A stretch of DNA of 64,000 bases from Deltaproteobacteria bacterium HGW-Deltaproteobacteria-2 (GCA_002840505.1 PHBC01000001.1:829738-893737), one strand, 5' to 3'; numbered from the stretch's first letter, positions 9,379 through 19,051 are shown. Translations and numbers: made by a program. The notes: a model not told the origin generated them from the sequence alone.

Positions 9379-9509
9379 TGTGATCGCAATTAACAACGCC
9401 TAAATCTACTAGAAAATAGATATGGTGGTAAAATCATCAAATGTGAGCCATATTTTTTAATTTGTCGGCTATTCGATAACAGACCGACTATTTATAACCG
9501 GGAGGAACT

Positions 9510-10289
9510 ATGAAACTAAAAACAAAGCTATCATTGGGTTTAGGATTTTTGTTTGTGATTATTTTCACTCTTGCAGGTGTTTGTTCCTATTATGTCGCAA
9601 GATTGGGTCAGGAATCCGACAATATCCTGAAGAACAATTACAAATCCATTGTCTATTCCAGAAATATGCTTTCTGGTCTTGGTGATATGAGAACATCTAT
9701 CAGTAGCGTCATATATAGTAAAAATAATACTGCAAGAATGTCTGATTATTACCTAAAACTTTTCGAATCAGGAAAAAATGTATTGGAGACTAATTTAAAA
9801 GAGGCAAACAACAACATAACAGAGATAAACGAGAAAGAATATATCGAGGGACTCAACCATGAATATGAGAGTTTTTTGAAGCTTTGTCTTCAGATGCAGA
9901 GCGTTGCAGGCGAAAGCTCGTTGTATTTTAGCGACTTTCTGCCAGCTTACGAAAAACTGAAGCAATCCATCAATAATATTTATGACGTAAACATGCAGGC
10001 AGTAGTGCGGAAAAGCGAATTAACTAAGCACGATTCCGCTAATTTTCACAGGTATATGGCGATGATAGGATCTATCTGCCTCCTATTGGCGTTGGGATAT
10101 TTTTGGTATTTCCCTGTCTATATATCCTCCACGCTTAGCTATCTCTCTGACAAGATGATAAATTTACTGAAGAATAGCGGCATTACCTATGATATAAAAA
10201 CAAGTGACGAGGCTCATGTCATTCTTCAAGGTATAAACTTACTCGAAAACAAATTAGGCATAAAAAAAGAGACCATGCGCAAAGAGTAG
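9510..10289 (+). CDS. Orphan membrane sensor module (four-helix sensor plus HAMP-like end)
   Basis: 259 residues, SD GGGAGG before ATG 9510. TM1 is near residues 7-29 and TM2 near 187-206. Between them lies a ~155-residue helical periplasmic domain like the four-helix sensors of chemoreceptors and some histidine kinases. After TM2 only ~50 residues remain, resembling a HAMP segment (DIKTSDEAHVILQGINLLENKL). No kinase, chemoreceptor signalling or cyclase domain follows, and the next 140 bp contain no continuation in any frame that I can see. It is either a truncated receptor or a stand-alone sensor that works through a partner. A perfect sigma-54 promoter 175 bp upstream argues for regulated expression. 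Confidence 0.6.
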   Translation: MKLKTKLSLGLGFLFVIIFTLAGVCSYYVARLGQESDNILKNNYKSIVYSRNMLSGLGDMRTSISSVIYSKNNTARMSDYYLKLFESGKNVLETNLKEANNNITEINEKEYIEGLNHEYESFLKLCLQMQSVAGESSLYFSDFLPAYEKLKQSINNIYDVNMQAVVRKSELTKHDSANFHRYMAMIGSICLLLALGYFWYFPVYISSTLSYLSDKMINLLKNSGITYDIKTSDEAHVILQGINLLENKLGIKKETMRKE

Positions 10290-10355
10290 GGATAAGTAAT
10301 AGAAAAATTGTTTCACGAATTACTTAAACGTTCTTATATTTCGCTTTCGCGGCAT

Positions 10356-10386
10356 ACTATCCAATGGTCTTTGACTATTGGATAGT
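10356..10386. terminator. Hairpin between convergent genes
   Basis: ACTATCCAATGGTC (10356-10369) pairs with GACTATTGGATAGT (10373-10386) around a TTT loop: 14 pairs including one G-U. It lies between the + strand sensor gene and the - strand nifA-like gene. There is no T-run on either side, so intrinsic termination is only possible, not certain. Confidence 0.5.
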
Positions 10387-10433
10387 TCGTCCAACAAATT
10401 TCAGTACGCTACACTTATGAAACTTGGGACTCA

Positions 10434-12017
10434 CTATTCAGTATCGTCGTTGTTTTTACTCTTCTTACGGAAAAATTTTGGATCAATTCCCAATTTATTA
10501 ATTTTGTATTGAATAATTCGCTTTGTAGTTCCCAACATTTTTGCGGCCTTTGTTTGATTGCCGCCAGTTGCTTCGAGCGTATCAATGATCAAAGACCTTT
10601 CCTGAGCTTCAACAACAGAAGATAATTTGCTGTGTTCCTTTTTCTCCGCTTTAATTTCTTTAACCTGCAAAGAGGGCGGCAGATGGGCACAATCGATAGT
10701 ATCGGTCTTGGATAATAATACAGCTCTTTCAATGCAATTTTCCAGTTCACGCACATTCCCCGGCCATTTATGGGATAAGAATACTTCTATTGCCGCGGTG
10801 GAGATTCTTTTAACATTTTTGCCCATCTCCTTACTGTATTTCAAAATAAAATGATCTGCCAGGAGTATAATATCGCTGCCTCTTTCGCGTAAAGACGGTA
10901 AATATAGGGGAAACACATTCAAACGATAAAACAAATCGGCGCGAAAACGTTCCGCGATAATATCCTGTTCCAAATCTCTGTTGGTTGCCGCGATAATTCG
11001 TACATTAACGTTGACAACCCTGGAAGAGCCCAGTGGCTGAAATCTTTTTTCCTGCAAAACGCGCAAAAGTTTTACCTGAGCGGCAGCGGAAAGCTCACCT
11101 ACTTCATCCAGAAAAATTGTTCCTCCATTGGCCTCTTCAAAACGCCCTCGGCGTTGCTGAAGCGCACCGGTAAACGCCCCCCTTTCGTGACCGAAAAGCT
11201 CACTTTCAATCAAAGTATCGGGAATTGCCGCACAATTAACCTGTACCATTGGCCCTTTGCGCCGGGAAGAGTTCATGTGGATCGCTCTGGCGATTAACTC
11301 CTTGCCTGTTCCCGTTTCACCGGTAATTAAAACTGTTGTATTGGAATCGGCTACCTGGGCAACCAAACCGAAAACTTCCTGCATTGGTTTGGAATGACCG
11401 ATAATATCTACAGAAGGCGGTCTCTCGCTGCCGACAATTTTTTTCAGCCGTTTGTTTTCCTCTTCCAAGGCCCTGATGTGCACGAATTTGGCCGTTAATT
11501 CCGCCACAGCAGAAAGCATCGCCAGTTCTTTATCCAGACTTTCAACTTCTTGCGCAACCTTGTCGGCGGATAAAACGCCGACAACCTTGTCATCATAAAT
11601 AATGGGAACACAAAGAAAGGCCAGTTCGGACCTGTTTAAGTTACGCCGGGCACCGGTACGGTCTAAAAAATGAGCGGAATGTCCCAGATTAGCCACGGCC
11701 ATGGGACGTCCAGTCTGAGCGACTTCTCCGGTAATCCCTTCTCCGGGCTTGTATGTTACATCCAGCCCTTCTATATTTACATCATGAGCAATATCCAGCC
11801 AAATTTCATTCTTATCGTGGTCAAAGAGGGATATCATTCCCCGCTGCATTCCAAGACGCGCACTCATCTCGTGCAGAATCTGCTCCAATTCATCACGCAA
11901 ATCTGTGGGCTGAGCTAAAATTTTAGCTATCGCGTGCAGCGCGGCAAGTTCTTCATAACTATGAATACTCAATTTGTGATCGTTCTCCAAAAAATACTTT
12001 TTTGTACTTTTATTCAT
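10434..12017 (-). CDS. nifA: NifA-type sigma-54-dependent activator (GAF-AAA+-Fis)
   Basis: 527 residues. GAF domain ~20-185 ([12 protein letters not shown] ... GVLSADK), AAA+ sigma-54 interaction domain ~205-435 with Walker A GETGTGKE, the sigma-54 contact loop GAFTGA and Walker [11 protein letters not shown], then a Fis-type HTH ~480-515 ([20 protein letters not shown]). Domain order and length match NifA. The CX4C motif of oxygen-sensitive NifA proteins is not present in the AAA-HTH linker. No nif structural genes are in the window. The three sigma-54 promoters found here (9317, 32677, 45373) are plausible targets by inference, though NtrC would be equally capable. It converges on the sensor gene at 9510. 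Confidence 0.8.
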   Translation of the reverse strand: MNKSTKKYFLENDHKLSIHSYEELAALHAIAKILAQPTDLRDELEQILHEMSARLGMQRGMISLFDHDKNEIWLDIAHDVNIEGLDVTYKPGEGITGEVAQTGRPMAVANLGHSAHFLDRTGARRNLNRSELAFLCVPIIYDDKVVGVLSADKVAQEVESLDKELAMLSAVAELTAKFVHIRALEEENKRLKKIVGSERPPSVDIIGHSKPMQEVFGLVAQVADSNTTVLITGETGTGKELIARAIHMNSSRRKGPMVQVNCAAIPDTLIESELFGHERGAFTGALQQRRGRFEEANGGTIFLDEVGELSAAAQVKLLRVLQEKRFQPLGSSRVVNVNVRIIAATNRDLEQDIIAERFRADLFYRLNVFPLYLPSLRERGSDIILLADHFILKYSKEMGKNVKRISTAAIEVFLSHKWPGNVRELENCIERAVLLSKTDTIDCAHLPPSLQVKEIKAEKKEHSKLSSVVEAQERSLIIDTLEATGGNQTKAAKMLGTTKRIIQYKINKLGIDPKFFRKKSKNNDDTE

Positions 12018-12257
12018 TGCAGGTTTAGCCGACCTTTAAAGTATTTTGTAACAAAATTGTGCCAATATCAATCTTTTTTTAACCTTCCTGAGATAAATGT
12101 GCAAAGAATAAGCCAATTTTGAGTTTTTATGACAATTATGATGAAAAGTACAAGTTCGCAAACTATGTAAAGTCTCATTCGGCGATTTCACCACTTCTTC
12201 AGCCGGAGGCCCTGCTTATTATGTTTTGACAAAATAACAAAAGTTAGTTGAAAAAAT

Positions 12258-12285
12258 TTGATAATCTCTTTAGAAAGACTATACA
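12258..12285 (+). promoter_or_regulatory. Sigma-70-type promoter for the aminotransferase gene
   Basis: TTGATA (12258-12263), 16-bp spacer, TATACA (12280-12285), with SD GGAAAGGA just before ATG 12304. A second TTGACA-like box lies some 30 bp further upstream. Confidence 0.45.
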
Positions 12286-12303
12286 AATTGGAAAGGAATT
12301 CAG

Positions 12304-13443
12304 ATGATTTCAAAGAGAGCCGAGTCATTTACATCTTTCATTGTCATGGATATCATGGCGAAAACCGAGGAATTGGAGCGCAAAGGCGAACATGTTATCC
12401 ATCTGGAAGTAGGCGAACCTGATTTCCCCACACCGAAAGTTATCACACGGACGGCAATCCAGGCTCTACACAATAACAAAATCCGCTATACTCATGCCCT
12501 TGGTCTTTTAGAACTAAGACAAGCCATCTGCAATTTCTACCTTAAAGAATATGGCGTTAATATTACGCCTGACCAGATATTGGTTTCTACGGGAACTTCA
12601 CCTGCGCTGTTGTTCGCGATGCTGGCCATTTTAGATCATGGCGACGAGGTAATTATTTCCAACCCTCGTTACCCCTGCTATCAGAACTTTATTCTCGCGG
12701 CCGGCGGTAAAACTAAAGAAGTTAAAACTTACCCGGAAGACGGATTTCAGTACCGTCCTAAAGACATAAAAAAGAAACTATCTGCAAAAACAAAAGCTAT
12801 CCTGATTAACTCGCCTTCCAATCCCACCGGCATTGTGATGACGGAGGAACAATTACAGAGTGTCGCGCAATTTGAAAAGCAGTATATTATTTCCGACGAA
12901 ATTTATCATGGTCTCGTCTACAAAGATCGCGCTCATTCCATTTTGGAATTTACAGACAAAGCATTTGTCATTAACGGTTTTTCCAAACTATACGCGATGA
13001 CCGGATGGCGTCTGGGCTACTGCATTTTTCCCAAAGAGTTTTCTAAAGTAATGCAGCGCATTCATCAGAATTTTATGATTTCTGCCAACGGTTTTATTCA
13101 ATGGGCGGGAATTGCCGCATTAACCAAAGCTAAAAAAGATGTGGCTAAAATGGTCAAGACTTATGATGAACGCCGCCGGTACATGCTGGAGCGATTAAAG
13201 GACATGGGCTTTGTCATCCATGTCGAGCCGACCGGCGCTTTTTACGTATTCGCTGACGCACGGCGTTTTTGCTTAGATTCTTACAGAGAAGCTTTTCGTA
13301 TTACCGAACAGGCAAAAGTCGGTGTCTCACCCGGCATTGATTTCGGCAGTGGCGGCGAAGGATTTTTGCGCTTCTCTTATGCCAATTCTCTGGAGAACAT
13401 CAAAGAAGGCTTAAATCGCCTGGAACGCTATCTAAGCAAATAG
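12304..13443 (+). CDS. Class I pyridoxal-phosphate aminotransferase (aspartate aminotransferase family)
   Basis: 379 residues, close to the family norm of about 390. GEPDFPTP near residue 36, SNPRYPCYQN, NSPSNPTG and SDEIYHGL are standard motifs. Lys228 in NGFSKLYAMTGWRLGY should form the internal aldimine with PLP, and the substrate-carboxylate arginine falls in FLRFSYA near the end. It transfers amino groups between amino acids and 2-oxo acids in the cytoplasm. Exact substrate (aspartate, alanine, aromatic) is not clear from sequence. It stands alone, divergent from nifA, with its own promoter and SD GGAAAGGA. Confidence 0.85.
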   Translation: MISKRAESFTSFIVMDIMAKTEELERKGEHVIHLEVGEPDFPTPKVITRTAIQALHNNKIRYTHALGLLELRQAICNFYLKEYGVNITPDQILVSTGTSPALLFAMLAILDHGDEVIISNPRYPCYQNFILAAGGKTKEVKTYPEDGFQYRPKDIKKKLSAKTKAILINSPSNPTGIVMTEEQLQSVAQFEKQYIISDEIYHGLVYKDRAHSILEFTDKAFVINGFSKLYAMTGWRLGYCIFPKEFSKVMQRIHQNFMISANGFIQWAGIAALTKAKKDVAKMVKTYDERRRYMLERLKDMGFVIHVEPTGAFYVFADARRFCLDSYREAFRITEQAKVGVSPGIDFGSGGEGFLRFSYANSLENIKEGLNRLERYLSK

Positions 13444-13780
13444 GATTCCAGTCTTTCATTCATCCCCTGCAACTATCCCGATTAAATACCTAAATCTAAC
13501 ACATTGCCTGATTAGAAAGATAATCCTTGCTATTTATTAATAATACCTGTACAAGCCTCACCAGTGATCGCGATAGTTATTTGCCTCCCATCCTTTCTAC
13601 GTCAGAAATTTCGGCAGGAAAATCCGGCTAATCGTAACCGAATCCAATTTTAGAGCCATGTATGCGGCCTGTTTTCAGGCTCCCAATCATGACACACCGC
13701 GGTGTGTTCTCAACAACCGCAACGACTAGACCTGGGTTCAAATGTCACAAATACTGAAAGAAAAAGGAAAAAAGAAAGAA
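13444..13780. other. Intergenic leader region with stem-loops upstream of the helicase
   Basis: No gene recognised. The 3' part holds a GCCTG-TTTT-CAGGC hairpin (13667-13680), a competing GAGCC/GGCTC pairing (13653-13657 with 13678-13682) and a perfect 16-bp palindrome ACACACCGCGGTGTGT (13692-13707). Together these could form a structured 5' leader for the RNA helicase mRNA. Confidence 0.4.
13692..13707. promoter_or_regulatory. Perfect 16-bp palindrome
   Basis: ACACACCGCGGTGTGT, GC-rich in an AT-rich spacer, 74-89 bp before the preferred helicase start. It could be an operator or, in RNA, part of a structured leader. Confidence 0.45.
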
Positions 13781-15055
13781 ATGAGTTTTGAGAAGTTTGA
13801 GTTACACGCGAAAATAATGGCCTGCGTGCAAGCGGCTGGCTATAAAGTACCAACACCAGTCCAATTACAATCAATCCCGCCGATTATGGAAGGCCGCGAT
13901 GTTATGGGGCTTGCCCAGACCGGAACGGGAAAAACAGCAGCTTTTGTGTTACCGATTTTGCAACGTCTGATGCAGGGTTCACACGGTTATGTCCGCGCGT
14001 TGATTATTGCGCCGACACGAGAGTTAAGCGAACAGACCCATAAAGCTATCGGGCAACTGGGACGCAGAACGAATGTGCGCAGCGCTTCCATTTATGGCGG
14101 CGTAAATATCAATGGTCAAATCAATAAGCTGCGAAATAATGTAGAGATCATCTCCGCTTGTCCGGGCCGCTTGCTGGATCACATCGACCGCGGCACCGTG
14201 GATTTATCCAGGGTAGAAGTCCTGGTCCTCGATGAGGCTGATCATATGTTTGATATGGGCTTTCTTCCGGACATCAGAAAAATTGTGAAGCATCTTCCCG
14301 CAAAGCGTCAAACATTGCTGTTCTCCGCGACTATGCCCGAGGACATCCGCTCACTCGCCAATGATTTATTAATAAATCCGGTGAACATTAAAATCGGTAA
14401 CACAGCACCGGTAGAGACTGTTACACATAAATTTTACCCGGTACAAATGGACACTAAAACAGCTCTGTTGAAAGATATTCTTGATAAAACAGAAATGGAT
14501 TCCGTTCTGGTTTTTACAAGGACAAAATCGCGCGCCAAAAGCGTAGCCCTGCAGCTGGATAAATCGGGATATAAAGTCACTTCACTGCATGGAAACCTAA
14601 CGCAGCAGAAACGCCAGCAATCTCTTGACGGATTCCGTGACGGCCGTTACGAAATAATGGTGGCAACCGATATCGCCGCCCGCGGCATTGATGTAACAAG
14701 AATTTCACATGTCATCAATTATGATATGCCGGAAACTACGGATGCCTATACTCACCGCATCGGCCGGACTGGACGCGCCGACAAAACGGGAGATGCCTTT
14801 ACGTTTGTAACAGGAGAAGATCTTGGACTTGCCCACTCTCTGAAAAAAGTGCTGGGAGAAAAGCTTGAGTACCAAAGTGTTGACGGATTAACTATCAGCA
14901 TGCTTGTTGACAGAGCTCCTGCACGCCGTAACAGCAGAGGTAATGGTGGAAAACCAAATAATGGCAGAAAGCTTTTTTCTCCCAAATCGAAAATGAACAG
15001 CAGGCCCAGGCAGCGTTCTTTTGATTCTTCAAACCGTAGTCAGTGGGCACACTAG
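13781..15055 (+). CDS. DEAD-box ATP-dependent RNA helicase (RhlE-like)
   Basis: 424 residues from ATG 13781. This start gives the family-typical opening MSFEKFEL and has AAGGA upstream; an in-frame ATG at 13742 would add 13 lysine-rich residues but has no SD. Motifs in order: Q motif PTPVQLQSIP, I AQTGTGKTAA, Ia PTRELSEQ, II LDEADHMFDMGF, III SAT, IV-V VLVFTRTKSRAK and TDIAARGID, VI HRIGRTGRA. The short basic tail rich in Arg, Asn and Gly suits RNA contact, as in RhlE. It unwinds RNA duplexes in ribosome assembly or mRNA turnover and is often cold-induced. The structured leader upstream may relate to this. Confidence 0.9.
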   Translation: MSFEKFELHAKIMACVQAAGYKVPTPVQLQSIPPIMEGRDVMGLAQTGTGKTAAFVLPILQRLMQGSHGYVRALIIAPTRELSEQTHKAIGQLGRRTNVRSASIYGGVNINGQINKLRNNVEIISACPGRLLDHIDRGTVDLSRVEVLVLDEADHMFDMGFLPDIRKIVKHLPAKRQTLLFSATMPEDIRSLANDLLINPVNIKIGNTAPVETVTHKFYPVQMDTKTALLKDILDKTEMDSVLVFTRTKSRAKSVALQLDKSGYKVTSLHGNLTQQKRQQSLDGFRDGRYEIMVATDIAARGIDVTRISHVINYDMPETTDAYTHRIGRTGRADKTGDAFTFVTGEDLGLAHSLKKVLGEKLEYQSVDGLTISMLVDRAPARRNSRGNGGKPNNGRKLFSPKSKMNSRPRQRSFDSSNRSQWAH

Positions 15056-15099
15056 ATAAAGGCGATTCAATGCTTATTGGCCTTGATCTTTATAAAACA

Positions 15100-15131
15100 A
15101 AAACTCTCCGGGGCTTGCCACGGAGAGTTTT
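15100..15131. terminator. Bidirectional intrinsic terminator
   Basis: AAAACTCTCCG (15100-15110) and CGGAGAGTTTT (15121-15131) form a perfect 11-bp stem with a 10-nt loop and A/T flanks on both sides. It sits between the convergent helicase and PPOX-type genes and should serve both. Confidence 0.8.
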
Positions 15132-15154
15132 AAATTATTGGTAGTAGGAATAAT

Positions 15155-15607
15155 TTATTTTGCCTTACCGCTGATTTCCAGTATTAGCACACGAAAAATC
15201 AAGGTCTTTTTAATAATTTCATCGGAAAAATCGTTCACGTCGCTTCCGTATTGACGCATAATACATTTCAGAGCGGCTTTTTTGTCCTCCACATCATTTA
15301 CTATTTCCGCTGTACCTGTTCCTACAACACTTTCGTATTTTGCTCCCCAGTCGCAAGCCCGTTGTGCTGTGACAATATTATGGAGGATATCAAATTCAAA
15401 ACCTACGCGATTATTTCTTTTGATAATTTCAATTTTTCTTCCTTCCAGCGCGGAATGAAAATAAAGAAAACATCCGTCATAGCCGAAGTGAAGAGGAATA
15501 ACATAAGGTTGTTTATCGTCACACATTGCCAAATGACAAACACGGCAGCGTTCGATAATGCCGTCAATAGCTTTTCTGTCCGTTATCTCTCGTTCTTTTT
15601 TACGCAT
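15155..15607 (-). CDS. Pyridoxamine 5'-phosphate oxidase-like flavoprotein (NimA family)
   Basis: 150 residues. The split-barrel flavin fold is recognisable from RCRVCHLAMCDDKQPYVIPLHFGYDG, the FHSALEGRKIEII segment and VVGTGTAEIV. Proteins of this family bind FMN or FAD; some reduce 5-nitroimidazoles, but most have unknown physiological substrates. It begins 34 bp after the methyltransferase gene on the same strand, so the two are probably cotranscribed. Confidence 0.75.
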   Translation of the reverse strand: MRKKEREITDRKAIDGIIERCRVCHLAMCDDKQPYVIPLHFGYDGCFLYFHSALEGRKIEIIKRNNRVGFEFDILHNIVTAQRACDWGAKYESVVGTGTAEIVNDVEDKKAALKCIMRQYGSDVNDFSDEIIKKTLIFRVLILEISGKAK

Positions 15608-15640
15608 TTTTTATTCCGCTGATAAAGCTTGGCTCGGTAA

Positions 15641-16444
15641 TCATTTTCTGCCTGTTGCTTTAAAGAACGTGTAACAGAAGACACCGTCAGCCTCGGCGGT
15701 TCGATATAAATCCCGTATGCCCTGATCAAAAATGTTTTCTTCTATTATTCCCGATTTGATAGCCGCTTCGCGGACACCTTCTGTCATCGCCGTGAATGTC
15801 TTTTTAGTGAATCCTTCCACAAGTTCAGGTTTACTGGAATCAACATAAACCATTCGCGGAGAAACATGAACCGACTTAAAACCGGCTTGAGTTAACAACG
15901 GATAAAGTTCTCTTCCTATCATGGCATTGCCGCCGGCTCTGCGCTGCAGTTCAACCTGACACTGAATCGCTTTATGCGCGGCTTCGCTTTCCGGATGAAA
16001 ATAGACAGAGCCATGATCCCCTTCGATAACTGTAATCGTACCGCCTTCTCTCAAATAATCTTTCAATGCTTTCAGCGCCGCGACTAACCGTGAGAGATGT
16101 TCCAGAACAAAACAAACAAAAATATGATCGAAGGCTTCCTCCACATAAGGCAAATTAAAAATATCCGCCTGCTCAAAGAAAACATTAGTCAAGCCTGCCG
16201 CTGCCACTTTTTTTCTGGCTTCAACAAGAGAGGTCTCGGATATATCGACAGAAGTAATCAAGGCATCAGGACTGTTTTTTGCCAGCGTAACCGTTTGCGC
16301 TCCAACGCCGCAACCGGCTTCCAAAACACGGCTTCCTGCCGGATAAAAAGTGTCTGCGTGCAATAATTCAACCAGCGTAGATGCCTGATCCTGCAATCTT
16401 ATATTTTCTTTCTGGTCATACCCATGAACGTATTTTTTATTCAT
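15641..16444 (-). CDS. Class I SAM-dependent methyltransferase
   Basis: 267 residues. SAM-binding motif I is VLEAGCGVGAQT near residue 40, the acidic loop is SVDISETSL, and motif IV-like is FDHIFVCFVLEHL. The C-terminal half (residues ~150-265) has no catalytic signature I can name and presumably binds the substrate. Similar small-molecule methyltransferases act on quinones, sterols or antibiotics; the target here is unknown. First gene of a likely two-gene minus-strand unit with the PPOX-like protein. The SD is weak. Confidence 0.75.
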   Translation of the reverse strand: MNKKYVHGYDQKENIRLQDQASTLVELLHADTFYPAGSRVLEAGCGVGAQTVTLAKNSPDALITSVDISETSLVEARKKVAAAGLTNVFFEQADIFNLPYVEEAFDHIFVCFVLEHLSRLVAALKALKDYLREGGTITVIEGDHGSVYFHPESEAAHKAIQCQVELQRRAGGNAMIGRELYPLLTQAGFKSVHVSPRMVYVDSSKPELVEGFTKKTFTAMTEGVREAAIKSGIIEENIFDQGIRDLYRTAEADGVFCYTFFKATGRK

Positions 16445-16623
16445 TAATCAGTTACGCTTATTCCTTTAATGAAATAACAACGATTTTCACTCTAATGTAA
16501 CTTAGGGTATCCAAATAGCATAGCTTGTTTTTTCTTAAAAGGAGAAAGTTATCAAATTTTTGCCCGTTTTGCCGGAATGTGGTATTGACCATTAGCCTCT
16601 ATAAAAAAGCAGGAGGAGGATTT

Positions 16624-18096
16624 TTGGCAACAGAAAATATCTTACAAGAATTTGCAGATCTTGACAGAATATTCGATCCTAAGAGCATTGCGATAATCGG
16701 TGTTTCTTCCGAGGGGCCCGGTTTCGGTCGCAGCATTTTTGTTTCACATCGTTCCATTGGCTATGAAGGCAAATTGTATCCTGTTAATAAGCGAGGCGGT
16801 TCCATTGAAGGAACAAATATTTATCCTTCCATAGAGGCCATCCCCGACAAAATAGATTTTGCCATTATTGCCGTGCCGGCGCATCTGGTTCCTTCAGCAT
16901 TGGAAGCCTGCCGGTCAAAGGGAGCGGTGGGTGCTGAAATTCTTTCCTCGGGTTTCAGTGAAACAGGTACACCGGAAGGAATAGCGCTGGAAGAAGAGCT
17001 AAAGACGATAGCTAAAAAAGGAATCAGGATCATCGGTCCGAATTGTTTCGGAATATATTGTCCTAAATCAGGACTTACCATGCTTCCCGGACCGGACCTT
17101 TCACGAAAACCGGGAAGTGTTGCGTTGCTTTCTCAGAGCGGCGGCCTCTCTGTAGATTTCGGCTATATTGGAAAATGGAAAGGAATACATTTTTCCAAAG
17201 TTGTCAGCTTCGGAAACGGTTGCGATCTCAGGGAAACAGAGATGCTTCGCTATCTTCGTCATGATCCTGAAACAAGAGTAATCTGCATGTACATCGAAGG
17301 AGTTTCCGATGGCCGTGATTTTTTTACTGCTCTCAAGGAAGTAGCCGCGGAGAAGCCCGTCATCATAATTAAGGGAGGTTTGTCGGAATCCGGAAGCAGA
17401 GCGGCCGCGAGTCACACAGCTTCACTCGGTGGAAACAAGGTTATCTGGGAAGCCGCGCTAAGGCAATGTCACGTAACTCAGGTTGAAAATCTTGAAGAAA
17501 TGAGTGATGTAGCACTGGCTTTTTCACTGCTTCCACCGCGGGAATATAAAGGCTGTGCCGTTATGGGCGGTGGCGGTGCGTTGGGGATAGCGGCAGCGGA
17601 TACGGCAGAGTCCTTTGGAATCAAAGTGCCGAGCCTCAGAAAGGATTTACAGGAGGCAATTCTGGAAGTTCTGCCCAAGCCCGGTTCAAGCGCGACCAAT
17701 CCTGTAGACATAGCCAATCCTTATGTCAGTCCTAAGTACATCAGGGAGATTCTTCTTCATGCTTCTCAGGACGAAAATATTGACTTTCACATCGTCATCC
17801 AACTTTTGTATCACTACAAAGCACTGCAGTTGAACCTGGGCAACGTCAAACTAGGGGAGATTACTCCGTACAAAGAACTGGCGAAAGTTTGCCGCGAAGC
17901 AATGGACATCGGAAAGAAACCGGTAATGCTTATTTTGCCAAATATCAGGCGGGACGAAGATGACCTTGAGATTGAAGAAGTCAACCGGGAAACCCGCCGT
18001 CTGTTTACCGAAGCGGGAATGCCGGTTTTTGACAGCGTGAAAAATGCGTTCAATGCCGTTGCCTCGATTTCCAGGTATTACCTTTATCACCGATAA
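16624..18096 (+). CDS. ADP-forming acetyl-/acyl-CoA synthetase alpha-subunit-like protein
   Basis: 490 residues from TTG 16624, chosen for the strong SD GGAGGAGGA just upstream; an in-frame TTG at 16525 lacks an SD and would add unconserved residues. N-terminal CoA-binding Rossmann domain (DPKSIAIIGVSSEGPGFGRSIF), then succinyl-CoA-synthetase-like domains with IIGPNCFGIY, LLSQSGGLS and VSFGNGCD, and the ASHTASL site that carries the phosphohistidine in the family. The ATP-grasp beta domain is not present, so a separate beta subunit would be needed; none is in the window. Role: acyl-CoA plus ADP and phosphate to acid plus ATP, or the reverse, which suits fermentative or syntrophic energy metabolism. 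Confidence 0.75.
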   Translation: MATENILQEFADLDRIFDPKSIAIIGVSSEGPGFGRSIFVSHRSIGYEGKLYPVNKRGGSIEGTNIYPSIEAIPDKIDFAIIAVPAHLVPSALEACRSKGAVGAEILSSGFSETGTPEGIALEEELKTIAKKGIRIIGPNCFGIYCPKSGLTMLPGPDLSRKPGSVALLSQSGGLSVDFGYIGKWKGIHFSKVVSFGNGCDLRETEMLRYLRHDPETRVICMYIEGVSDGRDFFTALKEVAAEKPVIIIKGGLSESGSRAAASHTASLGGNKVIWEAALRQCHVTQVENLEEMSDVALAFSLLPPREYKGCAVMGGGGALGIAAADTAESFGIKVPSLRKDLQEAILEVLPKPGSSATNPVDIANPYVSPKYIREILLHASQDENIDFHIVIQLLYHYKALQLNLGNVKLGEITPYKELAKVCREAMDIGKKPVMLILPNIRRDEDDLEIEEVNRETRRLFTEAGMPVFDSVKNAFNAVASISRYYLYHR

Positions 18097-18225
18097 GCTT
18101 AAAAACTTTGTTTCCTTTTTCCCGGGATGGATGACAGGTGCCCAGTATTTTTCTGGCGTGGATGCCCGACATAGCATCTTATTGATATCGATTATAACCG
18201 TGAACTTATTACTTTTTATATTTGT

Positions 18226-18966
18226 TTATTTATCCGGAAAGACTTCATGCATTAATTTCAAAGTTTTTTTCTTATCCTTTTTATATAAAAAGAAACATAT
18301 TACAGCAATTGATAAAGCGCCAATTGAATCAAATATGAGATCCGACATTGTATCCCGCAAGCCTATTCCCTGAAATGATCTGCCTAGTTCTATTGTATTT
18401 GCAGGCAAATTCCATGACTGCATATCCGTTCCGAAAATTACATCCATTGCAAACTCATAAATTTCAAAAATCACATCCATAGTGACGGCAAAAGTAAAGG
18501 CGAAAACCGCGACCAATAACGGGCTTATATTCATACTATACTTGCCGTTAATCTTATATATGGCTAGAAATCCTATAAATCCAAGAATGAGACCTGAAGC
18601 GGTATGCAGTACGACGTCCCACCAGAACACTTCATCATACAAATTAAAACGAGCGCTTAAAAATATGCTGGCATATATAAAAATAATTATAATGGTTTCC
18701 AGAATATCAGGGATATGTATGTTTTGATTTTGTTCAAAATAATCATGTAAAAATGTAACTGCGAATGTTACAATTGCCCAAGTGGTTATCGTTATATTCC
18801 TATCCAGGATGCTCATCAAAGTGCTTCTCGTGGCAGGGCTATAATCAAATAAATGTATTATTATATAAGCAACATTAATTATCACCGAACAAATCAGCAA
18901 AAATCGAATCGTTAATAATACATATTCATGAGTGCTCTGTTTATATTTTTTAATTCTTTTTCTCAC
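18226..18966 (-). CDS. Multi-pass membrane protein (DUF2238/YjdF-like)
   Basis: 246 residues with about six predicted membrane helices. The conserved-looking features are WWDVVLHTASGLILGFIGF, FEIYEFAMD and RDTMSDLIFDSIGAL; His and Asp residues sit inside or next to helices, as in YjdF/DUF2238 proteins. No enzymatic role is established for that family. The basic N-terminus (MRKRIKKYK) predicts an inside orientation. It stands alone, convergent to the acyl-CoA synthetase gene. Confidence 0.6.
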   Translation of the reverse strand: MRKRIKKYKQSTHEYVLLTIRFLLICSVIINVAYIIIHLFDYSPATRSTLMSILDRNITITTWAIVTFAVTFLHDYFEQNQNIHIPDILETIIIIFIYASIFLSARFNLYDEVFWWDVVLHTASGLILGFIGFLAIYKINGKYSMNISPLLVAVFAFTFAVTMDVIFEIYEFAMDVIFGTDMQSWNLPANTIELGRSFQGIGLRDTMSDLIFDSIGALSIAVICFFLYKKDKKKTLKLMHEVFPDK

Positions 18967-19051
18967 AACAAGATCTCCAATTATTCGGGAAACAAAAGCA
19001 ACCCGAATTCTTGATCCTTCATAAGTATATAGATATACCGGCAGTTAAGTC

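Noticed and set aside
10312-10330. Second parS-like site (TTGTTTCACGAATTAC)
   Set aside because: Only the left half matches; the palindrome is broken.
12045-12066. Minus-strand TTGGCACAATTTTGT upstream of nifA as a sigma-54 promoter
   Set aside because: The -12 GC is missing and the spacing is one base short.
13725-13741. tRNA T-arm-like GGGTTCAA before the helicase
   Set aside because: No acceptor, D or anticodon stems can be formed around it.
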